From positions 52,560,677-52,624,676 of the forward strand of contig CM048839.1 in the NCBI GenBank assembly GCA_026545765.1: DNA of 64,000 bases, in the 5' to 3' direction. The notes under the pieces were generated by a model. It worked only from the letters and a program-made list of their open reading frames with translations. It did no database searches and was not told the origin of the DNA. This stretch comes from Plantago major (lineage: Eukaryota; Streptophyta; Magnoliopsida; Lamiales; Plantaginaceae). Shown here piece by piece: positions 46,345 to 59,349 of the stretch (position 1 is the first letter of the stretch; the number at the start of each line of letters is the position of its first letter). Made by a program: the position numbers and the translations under genes.

Positions 46345-47972
46345 TGTTAGGAAAATCTGTTTAGATTTTGATCAGCAACCTAATGACTTATCTTAGCTCA
46401 GAAAGGTGGTTAGTACTCTTGGTTCACTTGAACACTGTAAAAGAGGAAAATCACTAAGTATGATAGTCTAGCAAATCTTGTATAGGATGTTAGGTCTCTG
46501 TATGTAATTTTTTATATCTTTGAAGAAGACCAAGAAGAAGGCATCCAGCAGGAGAGTTCAATAAATTTTGAAGTTTTAAAGACTGCACAAGATTGCTGAA
46601 GACAAAGGTTATCAGATACCTATGTCCAGATATCTTTGATAAACAAGTGTTTCTCAATAAACAAGTTTTGCAAAAGATATCTGAGAACGCAAGGTTTCTG
46701 AACGAGGAAAAGTGTCAACAGATATCTACACTCAGATACCCTGGATAAAACTATGTTTCTGGGAAATAATGTTTCAACAGGTATCTGGAGATGAGAAGGT
46801 ATCTGGAAAGGGACATGCAATGCTTCAGAAAGCATGCATAGTTCCGTTGGCACTACAGGATAAAAATAGTACAATGCAATAAATGCGTAGACAGAGACAT
46901 CTGTACAAAAGAGGAAATCTCTGAAAAGAGACAGCGTCCTCTGCAGTACTATTTTCAGATATCAATAGTTTGAATTTCATTAAGCCTAACGGATACTATT
47001 CAAACGGCATGATTTTCAACTATAAATATCATCACTTAGAATGCTTGAAAGACACACACTGAACTCACTGAAAATACCAAGCCTCTCTGATAATACAATT
47101 AGTGGTATCTTTCTCTCAAGCATACAAGTCTTCAACCTACTTATTCTTCAGCTTACAGTTGCGACTAAGCTCTTGAATTCTAAGTAGCACGAAAGTTCTA
47201 AATGTCCTGATCCTTAACAAGCATTGCTATTTGTGAAGGAGTTGAATCAAAAGATCAAGTATATGAGATCCATTCTCTAGAACATTTATCATAGACTTGG
47301 GTCAGTAAAAGAACATATCACCACACATTGTGAAGTGTGTTAAGTGACTCTTGTTCAAGAAGGTAGTATTACATAACTGTAGAAGTTATTAATCTAACAA
47401 ATCCTGACAAACTACCTTAACCAACACCTTAAACGGCGTGGAGTACAAGAAGTACTTAGTTTGGGAAACTAAGTAATAACTCCGAGGTTACTGAGCATAG
47501 GAAGTACTTAGTTTGGGAAACTAAGGAATAGCTCAAATGTTTCTGAGTATAGGAAGTACTTGGCTGAGAAAGCCGGGGAATAACTCAGGGGGAAAACTTG
47601 GTTGGGAACCTAGTGTATTTAGGAATCGAGAGAAGATATTTGTAAGGTGAACTCAATTATTTGTCTTAGTGGATTCTAGGTCTGAGAAAGGCCGAAGTGG
47701 ATTAGTTGAAGGATTACGCCACCTTCATATACCACTATAAAGATCTGTGTTATTTACTTTCTGCAATTTATTACTTGTTTTATTAACCTTGTTGAGTTCT
47801 TACACATATCTTGCTGAGCACGTTCACTTATCTCAGAAAAGTCTTCCGCTCTCTGAAATTAAGTATCAGATTTCTTCACAGATATCTGAGAAATTGTGTT
47901 TATCGACAAAAGTTGTAAAAGACTATTAACCCCCCCTCTAGTCTTTTCCCTTTGCCGTTATTTGGACCAACA
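46345..47972 (+). repeat. 5' LTR of the + strand copia element
   Basis: Starts TGTTAGGAAAATC, ends TTTGGACCAACA. TATA box at 47,021-47,030. Near the end, three tandem units of about 52 bp (47,441-47,600) share GAAGTACTTAGTTTGGGAAA. The reverse-strand relative at 50,241-51,965 carries the same repeats in four units. Confidence 0.92.
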
Positions 47973-47974
47973 AG

Positions 47975-47988
47975 TGGTATCAGAGCAG
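47975..47988 (+). other. Primer-binding site (initiator Met tRNA type)
   Basis: TGGTATCAGAGCAG just after the LTR is the classical Ty1/copia site complementary to the initiator methionine tRNA 3' end. Confidence 0.9.
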
Positions 47989-48090
47989 GAGGTTCTCAAG
48001 CCTTCTGCACTGAACCTAGATCCTAGATAAGTGCCCACTAACTGCTTTTCACCTACACTTGATTTGTCTGTTTAGTGTGTTTGCTGCAGG

Positions 48091-50240
48091 ATGTCTTTAA
48101 GTGACGCTCCAATTCTCAAGCTAGAGAATTATGAGAAATGGAAGAACAACATGATGCTCCACCTAGAAGTCATCAGTGATGAAATGATCGAAGTAATAAA
48201 GAATGGCCCCATAGTAATTCAACAACTCAGGCAGGTCATGGAGGTTTCTAATGGTAGAGACAGAGTTCCCACTGATGAAGAACCAAGTGGTGGTTCATCA
48301 CAAACAGGTGCTTCAACCAGTGGAAGACCTATTGGTCAAGTTGTTTACGAGCCAAAACCCAGAGAGCTCTGGACATCGGAAGATGCCAAGATAAATCGAC
48401 TGGATGGTCAGGCTCGCAATATCATCATACGTTCCACTCCAGAGCACATACAGTGTAAACTATGGGGTGCAAAAATGGCGAAAATGGCCTGGCAACTGAT
48501 TGAGGAAATCTGTGCCGCCACTGAGAAAACAAAGGAAAATAAGTTCGAAGTTTTGAAGCTCAAATTCCAAAACTTTAAACAAGGTCCCAAAGAGACTCTT
48601 GAAGAACTAGATTTCCGGTTCACAACATTGATGAGTGAAATGGCTGCACTTGGTGAAAGTGAGAGATACTCTAACTCTGAAAAGGTTAAGACTATTGTGA
48701 GAAGCTTGAATCAAAACTGGGAACACACTCAGTATTTTTATTTCAACCAAGGAATGCCAAATATCACTCCAGTAGAACTCTTTTCCCACTTAGCTACTGT
48801 CAACAATGAAACTACTCAGAGAGAACAAACAATTGCTGAGAAAGTTCACAATGTTGCTTTAGTAACACAAGGTACTTCTGAAAAGCATGATACCAAGGAA
48901 ATGACTGAGGAAGATGCTCTTGCTGTAAAGCAAATGAGAAAATATGTCAGTCGGGAGATTGAGAGAAGAAAAGCTAAAGAGAAGCTGAAAAAGCATCTAG
49001 GCTCAAACTATCACCAATACAAAAATATGCAGCTGTCAAGCTCGCTGAACAAGCCGACTCAACAAGCATCTAGTACTGAGGAAGTAGAAATCGGAAACGA
49101 TATCTGTTTATATTGTCAGAAACCTGGTCATTTTAAAAGAGATTGCCCTGTTTTCAATAAGCTAAAGACAGGTGACAAGAAAGATAGAAGAAACTTCAAG
49201 AGAGGTCAGAGAGCTATGCTCACCAAGAAAGGAAAAAGATTCAAATCCAACTGGATGCTCTTGATACTGAGTCAGAATTTGAGGAAGAAAACTCAGATGA
49301 TACCAAACTACCTTCTCCAGAATTATGTGGCATCACTCATGAATTAGTTGACTTTGGTCAAAAGAAAAGGGAAATATGCGGGGTTGCTGAGGAGATCTAT
49401 CCAGATTGCTCAAACATTGAGCCTTGCCTAATGGCTGACGAGGTAACCAACATTTCTCAATTCATAACTTATGAGAGTGATGTGGAAGAAATCAGAGACT
49501 CAGAATATTTCAGAAGAGAACTTGACCTCTACAAAAGAGAATTTCAAATGATCCGAGCTAGAGCTGACATTCTTGAAGAAGAAAAGAATTCTCTTGAGAA
49601 GGAAAATTCAAAATTACTCAAGATATCTGAGAAAAAGGATGCTGAAAATGCATTTCTCAAAGCACAGATATCTGAAACAGAGAAGTTACACAGAAAGGCA
49701 ATGGATATACTCCAAAAGGAAAATAAAGATCTTCTTTCTGAAAATGAGGAACTCAAGAAGAAAGAACTATCTTTTCAATCCTATGCCAAAGCTTGTGACA
49801 CTCTTACTGAAGTACACTCTTATTTAAGAGATCCTTCAGAAAAGGGAGGACTTGGGCTGGACACACAAGCAAATAGTTCTACCTCTCTGAATAAGAGTGA
49901 CCAAAGAATAACATTTGTTAGTGCTCAGCAAGATGGTTCCCAAATAACATATAGCATTGGTCAGAAAGCTAAGGTTGTTGACAAAGGAAAGGCAGTTGCG
50001 ACCAAACCTTTGTGGGAAAAACAAGTCCAAAAGAAAACTGTTGGGAACGTTTCTGTAAAGAAACATAACACTGAAAAGTGTAATCACCCACAGTGCTATG
50101 TTTCTCAGAAAGGAAAAATTATAGGAGCAGGCAAATTTTCCAATATCACATTTTCTGGAAAGAAAGACGTTCCAGAAACTAGCAAAGCTGCTGAGAAAAG
50201 AACTCAGACAGCGCCAGGTACTCGAATTGGCATTGGCTAT
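48091..50240 (+). mobile_element. Gag region of the + strand copia element (fossil part)
   Basis: Begins with MSLSDAPILKLENYEKWKNN, the typical copia gag opening. A gag core follows (KLKFQNFKQGPKETLEELDF), then a CCHC zinc knuckle CLYCQKPGHFKRDCP at about 49,104-49,148, then a coiled-coil extension (ILEEEKNSLEKENSKLLKIS). The region stops where the reverse-strand element is inserted. The matching gag of that element is at 62,030-64,000. Confidence 0.85.
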
Positions 50241-51965
50241 TGTTGGTCCAGATAACGGCAAAGTAAAAGACTAGAGGGGGGGGGGGGGTGAATAGTCTTT
50301 TAAAACTTTTTTCGATAAACACAATTTCTTAGATATCTGTGAAGATATCTGATACTTAGATTCAGAGCGCAGAAGACTTAAGATAGATAAGTGCAGAAAC
50401 TCTTAAAGTGTGTGTGTGTGTGTTGCTGAAAAGTAAGTACAGAAAAGTAAATAACACAGCAAGTATAGTGGTATCTGGAGGTGGCGTAATCCTCCAACTA
50501 ATCCACTTCGGTCTTCCAGAGACCTAGAATTCACTAGAATAGATAATTGAGTTCTCCTTACAAAAATCCTATTCTAAGATTCCTTTAAACAAATGGTTCC
50601 CAACCAAATGTTCCCCCTGAGTTGTTCCCCGGCTTTCTCAGCCAAGTACTTCCTGTACTCAGAAACCTTTTTGAGTTATTCCCTAGCTTCCCAAGCTAAG
50701 TACTTCCTATACTCAATAACCTTGGAGTTATTCCTTAGTTTCCCAAATCAAGTACTTCCTATACTCCGGTAACCTTGGAGTTATTCCCTGATTTTTCAAA
50801 CTAAGTACTTCCTGTACTCCACGCCAGTTATGGTGTTGGTTTCGATTTGAGTTGTCAGATGAGCTTCTTTAATAACTTATTCAGTTATTCAGATAGCTCT
50901 GTGAATCAAGTATACTTAATACACTTTTCAATGTATGGTATCTTGTTCTTTTTACTGACCCAAGTCTTAGATAAGTGTTTAAGAGAATGAATCTCAGATA
51001 CTTGATCTTTCGTTTCAACTCTTTCACAGATAGCTATGCTTGTTTAGGATCAGGACACTTAGAACTTCAGTGTTACTCAAGATCAAAAGCTTTGGTCGCA
51101 ACAGAAAGCTTTGAGGATAAATAATTTGCTTTGAGAGAGTAAGATGTTCAATAAGTTCTGTGTTTCAGCGTCGTATCTTCTCAAGCAGTCTAAGTGTTGA
51201 TATTTATAGATGAATTTGAGTGCCGTTTGAATAGTATCCGTTAGGCTCAAATTCAAACTATTGATATCTGTGTATAGTACTGTAGCAGATTTTGTCTTCT
51301 TCTTCAGAAGCTGCCGTTGCTTTTATTCAGACATCTCTGTCCGTGCATTAAATGCATTGTACTATACTTTTTGTCCTGTAGTGTCAACGGAACTATGCTT
51401 TGTATCAGAAACTAGTATTATCTAGATTCTTTGCACGTCCTTATCTTCAATCTTCAGATACCACTTTTATTGAAACAACTTTGTTTGCAATATATATATT
51501 TCTGTTTCAGAAATGTGGTTAAAGCTCAAGGTATCTGAGAATAGATATCTGTGGACACTTTCCTTGTTTTCAGATAGACCTTTCATTTCTCAGATATCTC
51601 TTGTGACACAGTTTGTTTAAAAAGTATTTGTGTCTTCAAGATATCTGGCTAAGGTATCTGAGAAACTGTTTCAGTAATCTTGTGCAGTTTCTTCAAGTCT
51701 TCAATGTCGTTGAGCTTGTTCTGCTTGGACGTCTTCTTCTTGGTCTTCTCTTCTTAAAATAAAAATTACATTTTGAGACCTAACATCCTATACAAGATTA
51801 GCTAGACTATCATACTTATTGGGTTTCCTCTTTTACAATGTTCAAGTGAACCAAGAGTACTAATCACCTTTCTGAGACTAAGATAAATCATCATGTTGCT
51901 GATCAAAATCTAAACAGATATTTCTAACAAAATATCTAACAAATTTCCTAACAAATTTCTCAACA
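50241..51965 (-). repeat. 3' LTR of the - strand copia element
   Basis: On this strand it starts TGTTGGTCCAGATAACGG, the complement of an LTR end. The outer limit is taken at 51,965, next to the polypurine tract. A shorter limit (51,929) is also possible because the first 40 bases are near-repeats of TGTTAGGAAATT. TATA box (reverse strand) at 51,201-51,210. Four 52-bp-type tandem units lie at about 50,615-50,830. A G-run of about 14 sits at 50,275. Confidence 0.88.
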
Positions 51966-51985
51966 AATTTCCCCCTTTTTGATCA
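51966..51985 (-). other. Polypurine tract of the - strand copia element
   Basis: The reverse strand reads AAAAAGGGGGAAATT directly before the LTR, the expected plus-strand primer position. Confidence 0.75.
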
Positions 51986-52349
51986 GTCAACGATGACTAT
52001 CTGACCTATTACAAATCTGGATGAGTGAACAATCCACCACTTAATCATTTCTTAAGATTTTTCAAATCATTCAATTAAGTGCAGAAAGTAGACATCAACC
52101 AAATCACAAGGTGTGATCTTTGCTGACAAGTTATCTTTTATAAAATACTATCTGAGAGTAAGTTCTTCAGATAAGTTACAAAGAGAGATTACAGATAACT
52201 TCAATACATAGAACAAGTTTGGCTCAGTCAGCAAAAATACAAAAACTACATAGTAAATTAGGACAACAGGAGTAACCAAGCTCCAAGTAAACATCCTAAT
52301 AGACTAGTCTTCAAGTCTTCAACTCTTCAAGTCTTCAACAGTAGTTCTA

Positions 52350-55300
52350 TGGATCGATCACCCAAATTTCCTATCTCCAAACCTTTTGATGTCATCAGAA
52401 TAATCATAGAGAAGTGTTCTGACGAGCATCTCAGTGTCTCTGGCAAATCCACAGACCTCTTTGTAGGTTTTGGTAGGATTTTTCTTGACAAAATGTTTGA
52501 CCCACAGATACTTTCCCCACTTCCAGGCATGCTCTATTCTGATATCTGAAAGCTTGAAGTATTCGTAGATAATTCTCAGATATCTGATGTCACCCTTGTA
52601 TTGATCTTCAGTTAGATAGAATGACTCATAGGGTTCCACAGCGAGTCTTGCTCTTGTGCCTGTTCCTGTGATATTCAGAATTCTGTGCACATCATCTGAC
52701 TTTCCATATGGACATTCATCAGAGAGGTCCTTTCTCATGGCTTCAGTTCTCTTGACAACTTCAAAATCCAACCATGCTTTAATGTGATTGGTGTTGATCA
52801 AGGTTGGCTTATCTTTTCTCCATGCCATAAGTGTTTATGGATTGGTTATAAAAATCTTGAATTTACCAGTAGATGCTTAAGTTCCAGAATCCAATAGCCA
52901 TTTTTCTGATTGATGCACCTGTAGACAGAGGAATCATTGTCATACTTCACATACTCTATTTTGTCTTCTTCTGGCCTGAGTGGAAGTTGATTTTGTCTTT
53001 GCTCGACTCTCGATCTTCCTTCTCATCTTGAATTTTCTTTGGGGTTGTTGCTTGAAGAACCACCCTGGATAGACTTGGTATTTCCAGAGGGTGTTTTAGC
53101 TGCTAGGGGCTTTGCAGCTATGGGCTCAGTTAGGCTTTCAATTTTCCTTTTCTTGTGAAGAGGAGCTTCATCTTCATCAGTTTCCTCATCATCATCAAGA
53201 TTAAATCTTGTGAGAGTTTTACAGCCTTCTTCATTGCCCAGGGATTTGATTTGACCTTCTTCTTCTTCTTCTTCAGAAGATTCATCAATCCCTTTAACCG
53301 CACCAGCTCCAGATTTCTTCTTGTTTTCTTCTCCTTCTTCCCATTCCCCCTGACTTTGAGGTCCAGATTTGTACACTCTTTCCCCCTTAGTCATTGTTGG
53401 CTGACTCAGTCTCATAAAGGAATCTGAGAGAGACTCAAAATGTCCTTGTAAGAGATTGTAGGCAGTGACCATCTTCTGAAGTTCAGCTTTGAGCTCCTGA
53501 TTTTGTTTGATAAGTCCATTGTCCTTATCAGTGAGCTCTGCCAATGGGCCTAGGATGGCATCTGCTTTTCCAGCAGTGTAACTTGCCTCTTGGAAAGCTT
53601 TTTCAGCTAAAGACGCATCATCGTCCCTTATCATTCCCAGATCTTTCTGAGCAATGACTATGCTAGTTGTTCTCTGAGTGATGAGCTCAGTGAACTTTTT
53701 CATTTCAGAGGGGACGGAGGCAATTACTTCCTTGTTCTGTGAAGACATCTCCTTTTGCAGATGAGCCAGTACTTGGTATCTGTTCATATATTCATTTGAG
53801 TGGACATTTGGCAGTTTGCTGAATATTGCAGGAGCAATCAGCTTCCTTTTCAAGTGAGAAACCGCTAGATGTTCATTGCAGTGCTCTGCCAAAGTCTTGT
53901 CTTCTTCATCATCTGAGTAATCACCCCAGTGATCTTCATCCTCTTGGACATGCTCATCGATTGTATCGAGTCCAGCAACCATTTCAGAGATTGGTTTCTT
54001 CCCTTTCTGGGAGGAGGATGGTACTTCTTTTGAAGATGATGCAGCCTTAGCATCATGCTTGACTTCATATACTTCTTCAGTATCGAGTTCTTTGGTGATA
54101 TCATTCACAGCATCCTGTAGCTCTTTAACCTCAGAGTAAGCAATCATTTCTTGTAAGTATTGATCTTGTAGTTGATCAAGCTTGTCTCTGGATCTAGCTA
54201 TTTGATCTTCCAGTTGAAGATGGAGCTGTTGTTCTTCTTCCAACAGTTGTCTGAGTTGAGCAGTTCTGGTTTGGGTGTTTAATATTTTCTGATTGGTTTC
54301 TTCAGAAAGCTCAACTACTTGTTCAGTAGCAACTGGGTGTTGGTTAGAAGATGGATGAGTAGATTTCTGAGGAGATGGAGACGAAGATTTCTGTGAAGTC
54401 TTCTCGGTTTTCTGCGGTGAGGCATTATTCATAGCGAAATTCCTCCGGTCCACAGTGCAGGGGCATCATCATCATCCTTTTTGTCTGTGTCATCCTTTTG
54501 GTGATGGTCAGTGGGAGGTTCATCGAAGTCATTTTCGTTTATCTCTTCCTCCTCATCATCTTCAGATACAAGATTGATCACTTCAGGAATGGTGATCTTC
54601 TGCCCATTAACCTCTTCTTGTTCAGAAGGTATAAATTGCAGAGTTTGGGGCAGAACTGGCTTGAATGCCATCTGTAATCTTGTCTGACCATCTGCCTGTT
54701 CAAAGGCTTGTATCAAACTGTGCGCCACTTCTCTGGAGAAATCCTTATGCAATAGAGTCACAACTGTGTACTGTTCTGTAGGGAACATTGCATGGATATA
54801 TGTCTCCAAGTCAAGAGCTCGTGCTCGTCTGTTTGGTTGATCTGTGATTCTCAATATTTCAGAGAGATCAGAGCACCTTAACCTTTGCCATTTCTTGAAG
54901 CATTGAATATGCTTTGGCAGGGTGTGAGCTTTGAAGAAGGGAAGTAGGTCCCTTGTCTCAGCATTGGGAGCCTGCTTGGCACTCGTTTGAGCCTGAAAGA
55001 AAGAGTTTTGAGTGAGCTTCAAAACTTTTATAGATATCTGAGTAGAAGTGTAGTTTAGTTTCTGAGTTACCTGAGTAAGTACTTCAGGCTCAGAGACTTG
55101 TGCTACTGAGACAATTGGTGTCTCAGATATCTTGTTGTGAGGCGGAGACTTGGAAGTCTGGTCCTCATCAACCTTTCTTTCTTGAACCTGAGAATTAAAA
55201 TTATCACAATACTTAGGAAATTTTATCAAGAAAACTTTAGATGACAAATCAGATATCTGAGAGGTCAATTACCTCCATGGGAGGCTCAGATATTTGTCTC

Positions 55301-57710
55301 TCAGAGACTTGTGCAGTCTCTGGAATCTTTTCTTGTGATGAAGGCCTTGATGCCTCATCAGTTTCCATAGGTGCAGGGGATGTCGCAACTCTGTCCCCTT
55401 GCACTTCTACTTCTGAGTGAGCCTGTGAGTAGAAAGCATTGAGTAATTTAGAAGAAGTTTTAGTCAACCCAAGGTGAAGAATATTTATCATTGATTTTCA
55501 TATACCTTCATACTGGAAGGCTCAATGATCTGTTCTTCAGAAACCTTGTTGGTTTCTGGGTTTTCTTCTGGCATTTCTGCCTTATCTTCCTCTTTCTCAG
55601 TTGGAGCCTGTTAGAAACATTCACTTAATTGGTTAAGTAAATTATCGTATAACTGAAAAATGACAACTTAAGAAACATTTTATCACCTGTAGGACAGGCT
55701 CAGATTTCTTAAGAGGTGAGGTTGATGAGACCTCTTTCTCAGTTTCTGAGGCAAGCTTTCCAGCTTCCTCTTGTCCTTGTGTTTCTAACTCAGCCTGTAA
55801 TAAAGAATTTCTATAAATAACAAGATGTACAAGCATAAAATTTGCACAAGATAAGAGTTAAACCATTCAGCTACCTGATCCGTGTCAGGCTGATTGGTCT
55901 CTGAAACTTGTGACCTTTCTATACAATGGTCTTCTTGTTCCAGTATTTCTTCTTTGTTTGAAGTTTCAGGTACTTCACACCTTTCCTGAGTATGCAACTC
56001 AGTTGCCTCCCCTGGTTGATCATTCTGAGTAGATGTCTCAGTTTGATCCCTCTCATTGAGTTGGGGAACCTGCTCTTTTGCAGGATTTTCTTCAGCATAC
56101 TGCATTGCTGGTAATTCGAAATGGAGTTCATTTACCATTTCATCAACCACTTGTGGCTGTTGTAGTTGTTGTGGTTGTCTGGAAGCAGAGGATTGGTCAG
56201 TAGAATGTTCTTCCAGATTTTTAGATGTGGCATTTTCATCAGCATCTGCCAGCACTAAATTACCACTCATCAGGGCTTCTTGAAGTTGTGCGTAAGAAAC
56301 GTTCCCTGATGATGTGTTTGCACCAACAACCTTTGCTATAGGTGCTTGTTCAGCAACCTGTGGTGTAGGTTCTTTTTCAGATACCTTTTCACCAGTTACT
56401 ATTTCAGTAACCTTAGCCCTTTTTGTTCTTTCTAGGACTTGAGAGATGACTAATTCATCATCTTCATCGTCAGAGCTCTCATCAGCATTGGGAACTGATT
56501 GGTCCATTACTCCTGCGGTTTCTGCAGATAGAGCTTGGTGTTTTTCACCACTTTTGGCAGCATTTATGAGTTCATCAACAAGGCATTCTGCATTAGTCGC
56601 AACATTTCTGAACGCACTTTCTCTTGCTGAGTCTACTTGTTCAGTAGTTGATAACTCTTTTGCAGCATTGATGAGTTCATCTGCCTTTATCAGTTCATTG
56701 GCAATGCCTGCAGATATCTGAGAATCGACAACCTCTTTGGGTGTGTCTTCTGATTTGCCAGCAGACTTCTTTCTTGAGGTTCTGGGCTTCTTGGTCGCAA
56801 CCTTTTCTTCAGATACCTTTTCAGACTTTCGCTTCTTAGAACCTTTCTGAGACCCAGTAACCTTTTTCATCATGTTCGTATACTCATATTTGTAGAGTAG
56901 GTTACTGTTGGCGATTTCAGCCGTCTCTCTGAGCTCAATGCCAAGCTTTTCCAGCAAGTAGCATATCTTCAGACCATAGCCTACTGTGGCCTTTGGCTCA
57001 GCTAGTCCTTTGACGATTTTAGGCTCGAAGCCTTGAATCTTCTTCACAAACTTCATGAAGGCGTACTTTCCCCAGTTAAAAGGGTTTTCCAGCCTTTTGT
57101 CTTGTTGATTCAGCAAGAACATCATAATCCATCGTTCTTGGCTTATCTGGTCAGCACCTCCTTGTAGACCATCAAAGCATCTGTGAAGAATGCAAGCCAA
57201 TACATCCCAGTGAACCATCAGATGTCTGGTTCGGATGTCAGCAAGTTTGAACTCAGTGGGTGTATCTGATTTTTCAAGATCACACACGTCACTGTACAAT
57301 TTGTTAACACCTTCAAGGAGATCATCATCCTTGGTGTTTATTTCAAAATCCTTTCCAAGATTTTGAAACTCAAACAACTTACAGAAAGTTGTTAAGTCCA
57401 GAAGGATTTCCTTTACTTGGGTGAGGTTTTATGAACACTATTTCATTGCCTTGAACACAGAAATTATCTCGAGTTGTTGTAGAATTCCAACACATCAAGT
57501 GATGAAATTCCACTAGGGCGAGCAGATAGAAAACCCTTGATTTGTGCCTTTTCAAGCATGTCAAGAATTAGCTTTCTGTCAGCTTGGTTTTCTATTGCAG
57601 CCGTGATGTATTCCTCAACCATGGCACCACCCCAAATCATTCTGTGATTTGAAGTCCAGTGGTCAGGATTAAAATCTCCTACCAGTCGGTTGCTCACAAT
57701 AACCAACTCT
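52350..57710 (-). mobile_element. Env-like region of the - strand copia element (fossil part)
   Basis: Several reverse-strand coding stretches lie between RNase H and the 3' LTR. The 5' part has a Trp/Phe-rich domain (WIMMFLLNQQDKRLENPFNW). The middle is Ser/Glu/Lys-rich with coiled-coil character and short repeated exon-like cassettes (54,970-55,890). The 3' part has another helical region and a domain with FKLSDIRIEHAWKWGKYLWV. SIRE elements are known for an extra env-like frame here, of uncertain function. I saw no clear signal peptide or transmembrane pair, so true envelope function is not supported. It may be spliced, broken, or both. Confidence 0.65.
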
Positions 57711-58616
57711 GGTGCTTGCTTTTCAGCAGTACCAGTGGAGGATTGAGATTTCTGTGTGTTTGAACTCTTAGGGGCTATCTCTTTATATAGTGTAGGGATT
57801 TGAAATTGGTGTTTGAAAGAGATTTGATTCAGTAATTATTTGCAGAAAAACTTAATCTTGATTTGCAGAGATTGTAGAAGATTTGCAGAGAATCAAGAGA
57901 AGGATTTGCTATTTTTGTGCAAGATGAGTTTTCGGATTAGGCAAAAGTGATTTCCTATGCCAAAATCCTATATATATAGCAATAGAATTTCAACAGACAT
58001 ATACATACAAATTGATTTTGTGTGTACGTATCTGTGATTTGCAAGCAGGCGTGAGCAAAAGCTAGTTCGGCATTAAATGCATAGTGGGCCACGTCTGAAT
58101 TTCAACAGTCCACTATTTTCAGAGAATTAATTTCGTCCGTTAAGATCAAACGCTTAATTTCATCAAGGGTCACCATTGCTTCTTCAGCAATGATCACAAT
58201 CAACAAGTGTAATTGTGCCCATTTAATGAATTTTGGCGATTTGCTATCTGAATCACAATTCTGTGTGACTAAGAACACTGTTTGTATCTGAGTCTATCTC
58301 ATACTCAATTGTTGGTCCAAGTTTTACACAAGGATAGAAATAATACAAATTTCAAGAGAGTAGTTGACTGCAGACAGTTGTACTATTCTCTTTTGTGTTC
58401 CCCCTCACTGAGTGAACTAGATATCTGAGTTCCCGTCTCAGAGATCTTAAGCTGTCTTTTTGCTCTTTAGCCTTTTTGACTTCTGGATACCCGTTCCAGA
58501 TTTCTCTTTTCTCTTCTCTGGATACCCGTTCCAGATACCTCTTCTCTGGATGCCCGTTCGGATACGAACTCTTCGGTTCATTGGTAGTTCCATTAGTCCA
58601 AGACTATTTCTTAAAG
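57711..58616. other. Spacer between pol and env-like region
   Basis: No convincing gene. AT-rich, with GATACCCGTTCCAGAT-type words repeated three times at about 58,487-58,565. Confidence 0.45.
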
Positions 58617-58639
58617 CTAAGAATCTACTTTCTTGTAGT

Positions 58640-59050
58640 GGCTTAGTGAAGATATCGCAAGTTGGTCTTCAGTGCCAATCTTGAGTATCTCTATATTGCC
58701 CTTTTCAACATGGTCTCTGATGAAGTGATGTCTAACATCAATATGCTTTGTTCTGGCATGAAATTTAGGATTCTGTGTAATCGCAATAGCACTTGTGTTG
58801 TCACAGAAAATGGGAGTTTTCTTCTCATCGAGTCCATAGTCTTTAAGTTGTTGTTGTATCCACAGAATTTGTGTTGCACAACAACCAGCAGCAATATATT
58901 CAGCCTCTGTGGTAGAAGTTGCAATTGAGTTTTGCTTCTTGCTAAACCACGAGATAAGTCTAGTGCCCAGAAACTGACAAGTTCCTGAGGTGCTTTTCCT
59001 ATCAAGCAGTGATCCAGCAAAATCAGCGTCTGAGTACCCAGCTAAACTCA
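58640..59050 (-). mobile_element. RNase H region of the - strand copia element (fossil part)
   Basis: Copia RNase H motifs: [38 protein letters not shown] and [16 protein letters not shown]. In the family it removes the RNA template during cDNA synthesis. Confidence 0.9.
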
Positions 59051-59349
59051 ATCCGCTTTCTTTAGGATACCACAATCCTACATCTACTGTACCTTTTACA
59101 TACCTTAATATTTTCATAGCAACGTTGTAGTGTGTTTGCATCGGATTTGTCTGAAATCTAGCACACACTCCAACGGCGTATTGAATATCAGGTCTACTTG
59201 CAGTGAGGTAAAGTAGTGAACCTATCAATTTCCTATACTTATGTTCTTCCACACTCTTATCTGATTCAGTATAGGTCATTTTGGTTCCAATGCTCATAGG
59301 TATCTTAGCATTCTTTTCAGAAGGCTTAAGATTGAATTTTGTGAGCATA

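Larger units (their letters stand above)
46345..50240 (+). mobile_element. SIRE-type Ty1/copia element, 5' part, interrupted
   Basis: Visible parts are a 1.63-kb 5' LTR, a primer site, a leader and gag. The rest is displaced beyond the window by a second element inserted at 50,240/50,241. The bases before the LTR are GAATC. Their partner copy must lie outside. Long LTRs, the TGGTATCAGAGC primer site and the gag type fit the SIRE/Maximus lineage. Completeness cannot be judged here. Confidence 0.88.

Noticed and set aside
50275-50288. Long G-run at the copia LTR edge as a regulatory or quadruplex element
   Set aside because: The matching LTR of the + element has only a short C-run at this place. 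Homopolymer expansion or sequencing error is the simpler reading.
52350-57710. True viral envelope glycoprotein
   Set aside because: No signal peptide, fusion-peptide-like stretch or membrane anchor was seen. Only position after pol supports the env-like label.
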